DNA of 64,000 nucleotides, taken from contig JAKSXM010000007.1 of assembly GCA_022575985.1 (NCBI GenBank), positions 64,014,501 to 64,078,500 of the forward strand, read 5' to 3'. Made by a program: the position numbers and the translations under genes. Positions 59,472 through 64,000 of the stretch are shown here, piece by piece. Numbering within the stretch: the stretch's first letter is position 1; the number at the start of each line of letters is the position of its first letter. Source of the stretch: Anagrus nilaparvatae. Its lineage: Eukaryota > Arthropoda > Insecta > Hymenoptera > Mymaridae. The notes under the pieces were generated by a model. It searched no databases and was not told where the DNA came from. It saw only the letters and a list, made by a program, of their open reading frames with translations.

Positions 59472-60079
59472 GTGATTATATATAATATATAACAATTTCA
59501 TAAATGCTACTTGGAAATAAAATAATCATTAACTAAATTAGAAATCTTTTATGAATTTAAGAAAAATGAAGTATTTTAGTTTATGAAAATTATAGAAAAA
59601 ATTTTAAATCTATTATTTTTGAATTGCTGTATTGTGGAAAATTAAAGTTTCAGATTATTTTTGTCTTTGCCACTTTAGAGATATTTAGACTTTAAAAAAA
59701 TTTTTGTTGCTCCTTTTTTTAAAGGTTTACAAGGTCTAGAAAATTAAAATTTTTATTGTATTGATCATTTTTTAAATTTTGTGCTTGTTTATCATATATG
59801 CCATTAAATTTTCTACCAACCATTTAGCAACATTTACCGCACCGTATCGTACCAAAAACTAAAACAAAAGATTCAATTGGGTTAGAACACAGTGAACAAA
59901 TATCCTGAAAAAGTTTAAAACCAGCTTTATATACAGTGCACTGGAATCAAATTCTAGTCATTCATTTTTAACGATTTGCTAATATTTTCGGTCACATTTT
60001 TCTACTCTTTTTTGAAGAGATTCAAAAAGAAACACTATTTATATTTATATTATCTTTTAAATAGATTCGCATCACGTGA
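59472..60079. other. AT-rich stretch, no gene seen
   Basis: Nothing recognised. Confidence 0.5.
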
Positions 60080-60285
60080 ATTAAGTATAAAGCTCGTTAG
60101 AGCGTATAGGAAGTCTGTCCCTGAAAAATTCCCACTCTGATGAGTCAAATGCATCCCATACATCTATGGTAACAAGGAGAGTAATTTTTTGGAAATAATG
60201 ATTATCCGTTTGTGCTCAGCTCATTGTATCCACCAGTTCTTATTCCGCATCGATCGTCAACTCATCTCCATCTCGTCTAATACCA
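60080..60285 (-). pseudogene. LINE RT fragment downstream of the composite element
   Basis: Minus-strand translation gives 'GIRRDGDELTIDAE', equivalent to the YGFR..STIDA block of RT, a stop, then 'ELVDTM' and 'TIDVWDAFDSSEW', the motif A region (V-D-NAF-S--W) seen in R1-like LINEs. It joins in frame to 63495-63830. Confidence 0.75.
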
Positions 60286-60699
60286 TCCCTATGAAAAAAA
60301 TCTTTGATCTGCGCAGATCTGTAATTTTCATTTTTCAGATCTGTACAGATCTGTAAAATTAAAAAATTGGCTATCCACGGTACATAGGGAATTCATGGAA
60401 CGCAATCCTATAAAAAAATGGTTTATTATAAGGGATTTTATGAATTTCCATCCTGTAAAGAAAAGTTTCAGAGCTTTTGATAACAAATTTTAAAAACGCC
60501 TAATTTGATTATTCTTAATATTTCATCAACTTATTACGAGTTATCATAAACTGTATTACTTATAATTATATCCAATATTAAAAAGGTACCCAAATTATAC
60601 AAAAAAACGCTGCCAAGTAATTGGCACTACGGTTCCTCGTTAACAATAACAAATTGTTTTTAATGGTCTCTTTTACCTAGTAAAAACAATAATTCTAGA

Positions 60700-61380
60700 T
60701 ATTAGTACTATTAGAAAAAAATTAAGTACTAGGTCCAAAAAGAAGAAAAATATTGCTGTTTTTTTTATTTTGTTTATGCAAAAAATGTTGAGAAAAAATT
60801 TTCAAAAAATTGAATATCAGATTCGAGATATAGAGTATAAAAACCATATTTTCAGATATTATTACTTTCATAGAATTAAATGAGATATTACACCAAAAAA
60901 AAAAATATATATTGCAGCTTTTTCCTATAAACGAGGTTACTAATACAAGAACTACCATAGAAATAAATTAGGTGTTACGTCCAAAGAGAAAAAAAATTTG
61001 GTGTTTTTTGTATTTTTTTGTTACAAAAATTTTGAGATAAATTAATTATAAAATTCAAGGTATCGAGTAAAAGCGATACTTCTAGATATTTGTACTTCCA
61101 AGGAAAAAAATGAGGTATTACATCCAAATTAAAAAAAAAAGCAGCTTGAGATTTTTTGATGAAAAAATTTTTGAAAAAAAAATTAGGTCTTAAATCCACA
61201 ATGGTTGTGAAATATCGCCGGTTACCCACATACGTATATACATACACACACATACACACATACAGCCTTTTTTTAAAAACCGGTTTTTTAGCTTCCTGGG
61301 ATCTCAAAATGTTCTTATATGCCAAAAAATCGAAAATCAAAATTTCATCTATCACAATGGTTTCCCTATGAGGAACCAAA
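60700..61380. repeat. Degenerate repeat zone inside the composite element
   Basis: Blocks of roughly 150-250 bp recur with the order 'ttaggt-ttac-tccaa', a run of A, 'gcagctt', 'aaaaattttgag' and 'gagtataaaa'. A (CACATA)n-like patch lies at 61226-61262. 'cggttcctcgttaac' at about 60633 and 'atgaggaaccaaaa' at about 61368 are inverted. Confidence 0.5.
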
Positions 61381-62040
61381 ATTACAATGATTAGAAATAG
61401 AATAAAAAATAATATAATTCAATTATTTAAAAAAACACCTTTCATAATATTTGGTGAGATAAATTTAAGATATTTCATCTATGAAAAAGAAAATCTATTT
61501 CTATGAAAAAGAAAAGTTATTTTTGCATGTATTTTATATTTTATTTACCAGAGATTATTTTTAGGGTTTTTTAAAACATCCCAAAATGATGTCATTTTGC
61601 CATATGTCACCCCCCCCCCCCTCCTGAAATTACATGTATGTTTAAAACGTTTTAATTAAAATAATTTTGATTCATCCCCTTTTGCCCTGCTTTTGCCCCC
61701 AAAATATGTAATTCATTAAAAGCACTGTTTTTTCCAATTTTAAAATGTCTTCATGGGTTTTTTGGGTCGCAGAATTCAATAATGCTTTAAAAAAAGATAA
61801 TTAAGGTATTTCTGGAGGAAAATTAGCTCCATTTTCACCCCTTTCACGTCCTAAATATTTAATTTTTTTTATTATTTTACTAAATATTTAAATTTAATAA
61901 AAACTTTGCTTATTAATTTCAAAGTTTCCACACGCAAAATAAAAAATGAAAAGTAAAAAAAGGGTGTTAAGATATTACTGGTGATGAATTCGCCGTTTTT
62001 TAACCCTTTTTATCATCCTCATATTTAATACTTATAAAAA

Positions 62041-62575
62041 CTTTTTTAACATGGAACATGTTCATTGGATGGGGTATTTGAAAAAGTTTGGCTTGGCAGG
62101 GGGGGGTCAAAAATTGACGTTTTAGGGGGGGGGGGGTCAAAAATTGACGCTTTTAGGGGGGGGGGGTCAAAAATTGACGCTTTCAGGGGGGGGTCAAAAA
62201 TTGACGCTTTCAGGGGGGGGTCAAAAATTGACGCTTTTAGGGGGGGGTAAAAAATTGACGCTTTTAGGGGGGGGGTCAAAAATTGACGCTTTCAGGGGGG
62301 GGGGGGGTCAAAAATTGACGCTTTTAGGGGGGGTCAAAAATTGACGATTTTGGGGGGGGATGAAATGAACTTCGATTTAGGAACTTAGAATAATTTGAAG
62401 TTGGAGTCAGGCCTTGATAACAACAAAAACTTAGAATACTTTAAGTTTATCGACTTAGAATAATTTATATTTCAGGATTTATTGTACTTTAGGTTTTTGG
62501 ATTTATTACTGTTATGAGTGAACATGTTCCATGCTCGTTGGTTGTGTAGTTACACAAACCGGTTATAAATTTTTT
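62041..62575 (+). repeat. Dispersed repeat family copy ('aacatggaacatgtt...')
   Basis: Same order of words as 4557-4880: aacatggaacatgtt, 'gggtatttgaaaaagtttggct', G-rich stretch, 'gaacttagaataatttgaag', 'tttcaggatttattgta', then 'ttgtgtagttacacaaaccgg'. It differs by expansion of a minisatellite at 62100-62357. Confidence 0.85.
62100..62357. repeat. G-run minisatellite, 9 units of ~28 bp
   Basis: Nine units of 'tcaaaaattgacgctttya' (one begins 'taaaaaattg') separated by G runs of about 7-13. Unit bodies are almost identical while G-run length varies. All three frames on each strand stay open, giving artefactual repeat peptides such as PPLKASIFD. Confidence 0.95.
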
Positions 62576-63494
62576 TAATTTTAAAATGCCTATACGGGTT
62601 TTTTGAGTCGTAGAATTCAAATATGTTAGAAATGTCATTCAATGCATTGCTGGGGGTAAATTAACCTCTTTCAGTTCTTATATAACCTCCTTATTATAAT
62701 ATTAAATGGAATGTATGGTTAAAATCTGGTTTATTTTATTTAAAAAGACATTATCAGTTACCAAAAGAAAATATAAAATTAAGAAATAAAAATTTTTCAA
62801 GTATTTTTAAGAATTAATATCTGGAGAAATAGAGGTGAAAAAATAGCAAATTCACCCCTAAGCAATGCGTTAAATTTCGGACATCATATTTGAATTCTAT
62901 GACCAAAAAAACTTGAAAAAACCCGTATAGACATTATAAAATTAAAAAGTATAGTTTTCTTAAATATTAAATTTGGGGTGAAAATGGAGCTAATTTACCT
63001 ACAGAAATACCTTAATTACCTTTTTTTAAGGCATTATTGAATTTTGTGGCCCAAATAGCTCTTAAAGACATTTTAAAATTGAAGTGGATTTATTGTCTAT
63101 TCAGTAAATGCCAATAGCAATATAGTGGTACCTTTGAAAAACAATATCAAATATAGAATTATTTACACATAACTAAAAAATACTATTCTACAAAAAGTTA
63201 TTTTTTTCAACAAGTAAAAATACTAAAGCACTTAGAAAATTGGGAAAAATTAATGACTGAAGAACACCTTTTTAATTTTCAGCAAAGCCAAGCAAAATTA
63301 ATGAAAATTTTTCATATCTGAATTATATAAAAAAATTAAAACTAATGATTTTACAGACAAAATGGTGGATAGACAATTTTTTAATTTTACAGATCTGTAC
63401 AGATATGCGCAAAAAGTGGCAAAATACAGATCTGTACAGATCTGAAAAATGAAAATTACAGATCTGCGCAGATCAAAGATTTTTTTCATAGGGA

Positions 63495-63870
63495 TACTTA
63501 CGAGGAGATAATTATATCTCCAGCTACTAGCACATCATTTAATAAGTGCGATTGTAGCATCTATTTGAAGTCTTTTCCTGCAGTGCCTACTAACCACAGT
63601 GGTCGTCGATACAAAGAGAGTCTGGTATCATCCTTTTCTTTGTTTATAAGGACCAATACAGCTTTTTTTGTAGCTTGATGAAAATCCCTGCTTGAATGCA
63701 TGTATTATACACATTAAGCATCAATACTGATGAAAGTTTGATGTTATACTGATGATCTTTGCTGGTACGCCATCATGATCAAGGAATTTTCCACTACGGT
63801 GAACGATTCCTCCTCTGTAAAATAAAGCTTTTGGATACATGTGGTAATAGCTATAAAATAAAAAAGAAAT
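63495..63870 (-). pseudogene. LINE RT fragment upstream of the composite element
   Basis: Minus-strand translation, with shifts, gives a 'HDGVPAK' piece (the GPDG-P block), 'KDDTRLSLYRRPLWLVGTAGK' type sequence equivalent to the YRPI/L block, and 'DIIISPRK' at the border. This is the RT domain of an R1-like LINE, and the next motif is found on the far side at 60285. Confidence 0.75.
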
Positions 63871-64000
63871 AAATAATTTTTATTTTTTAGTAAATAAGAA
63901 TAATGACTTAACGATCTCTTTAAAAACCGTTGTTATTGTGATTTTTAAATAAAATTTATTATGAAACTCGCAATATAAATTTTTATTTTACCAAATGTGA
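63871..64000. other. End of window, nothing recognised
   Basis: A/T-rich sequence without features. Confidence 0.4.

Larger units (their letters stand above)
61740..63085. repeat. Nested inverted repeat pairs
   Basis: 61740-61860 is the reverse complement of 62965-63085 ('ggtgaaaatggagctaattt' in the right arm). Inside it, 62578-62690 pairs with 62800-62940 ('tacgggttttttga', 'agaattcaaatatg'). Confidence 0.75.
60286..63494. mobile_element. 3.2-kb composite TIR element inserted in a LINE RT
   Basis: The termini TCCCTATGAAAAAAATC and their exact reverse complement bound the element. TIRs are about 85 bp (60286-60369) and 120 bp (63374-63494); the right arm has an extra duplicated ~36-bp block. 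TIRs contain AGATCTGTACAGATCT-type palindromes. The interior includes a degenerate repeat zone (60720-61380), two nested inverted pairs (61740-61860 with 62965-63085; 62578-62690 with 62800-62940), and a repeat-family copy with a G-run minisatellite. No transposase was seen. Comparison with the split LINE frame shows only an AT shared by both borders. Confidence 0.8.

Noticed and set aside
62046..62344. Repetitive proteins (PPLKASIFD and GGSKIDAFRG types)
   Set aside because: All frames are open because the minisatellite has no stop words. The peptides simply translate the repeat.
62100..62357. CRISPR-like array
   Set aside because: The 'spacers' are only G runs; this is a eukaryotic tandem minisatellite.

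Overview
This window looks like a repeat-dominated piece of a very AT-rich animal nuclear genome. It is almost certainly an arthropod and plausibly an insect, but the species cannot be fixed from the sequence. The reasons are low-complexity A/T sequence throughout, several clades of non-LTR retrotransposons (LINEs), a Penelope-like element, a Ty1/copia element, Tigger/pogo relics and many fold-back or MITE-like DNA elements. I see no bacterial gene organisation (no operons, no Shine-Dalgarno-led genes). I found no convincing host protein-coding gene: every recognisable protein signature belongs to a mobile element. Several open frames in this window begin with GTG or another non-ATG codon; they are read-through stretches rather than genes with real starts.

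Layout. 1-560: inverted array of short repeats ending in a 'gggacttagaataattt' unit. 2300-3515: internally deleted LINE (ORF1 fused to the tail of ORF2), with a 2.2-kb inverted-repeat element at 3551-5744 just after it, then another LINE 3' end (6165-6745) with a (TAAA)n tail. 9844-11457: short-TIR element holding a 140-bp tandem repeat. 11700-12030: LINE scrap. 16210-16996: Tigger relic with its TA duplication. 17740-19330: LINE relic with zinc knuckle and RT remnants. 20706-21754, 22217-23310 and 26198-26918: three long fold-back elements; the last is a near-perfect hairpin with TTAA flanks. 27617-29588: Penelope-like element (RT plus GIY-YIG endonuclease) between inverted terminal repeats, each carrying a hammerhead ribozyme motif. 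30440-31050: LTR- or promoter-like block. 31430-33200: LINE RT relic (minus strand). 33518-34718: Tigger-type end with a nested element containing a tRNA-like sequence. 37025-38063: TIR element. 40400-41060: Tigger transposase C-terminus. 41641-42029: hAT-type MITE with a clean 8-bp duplication. 48395-55865: minus-strand LINE interrupted by a 5.2-kb, nearly intact, recently inserted copia element (50595-55769). 60080-63830: minus-strand LINE RT interrupted by a 3.2-kb composite element (60286-63494) with a G-run minisatellite.

How it fits together. The window is a record of nested insertion. The copia element is young: its two LTRs differ at only two bases plus a short TA-repeat length change, and its coding frames have two interruptions. 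The LINEs are old and broken. The Penelope-like element has a single in-frame stop in the part that survives but lacks the beginning of its RT. Most DNA elements are non-autonomous. The stretches between them are A/T-rich sequence in which I see no gene.
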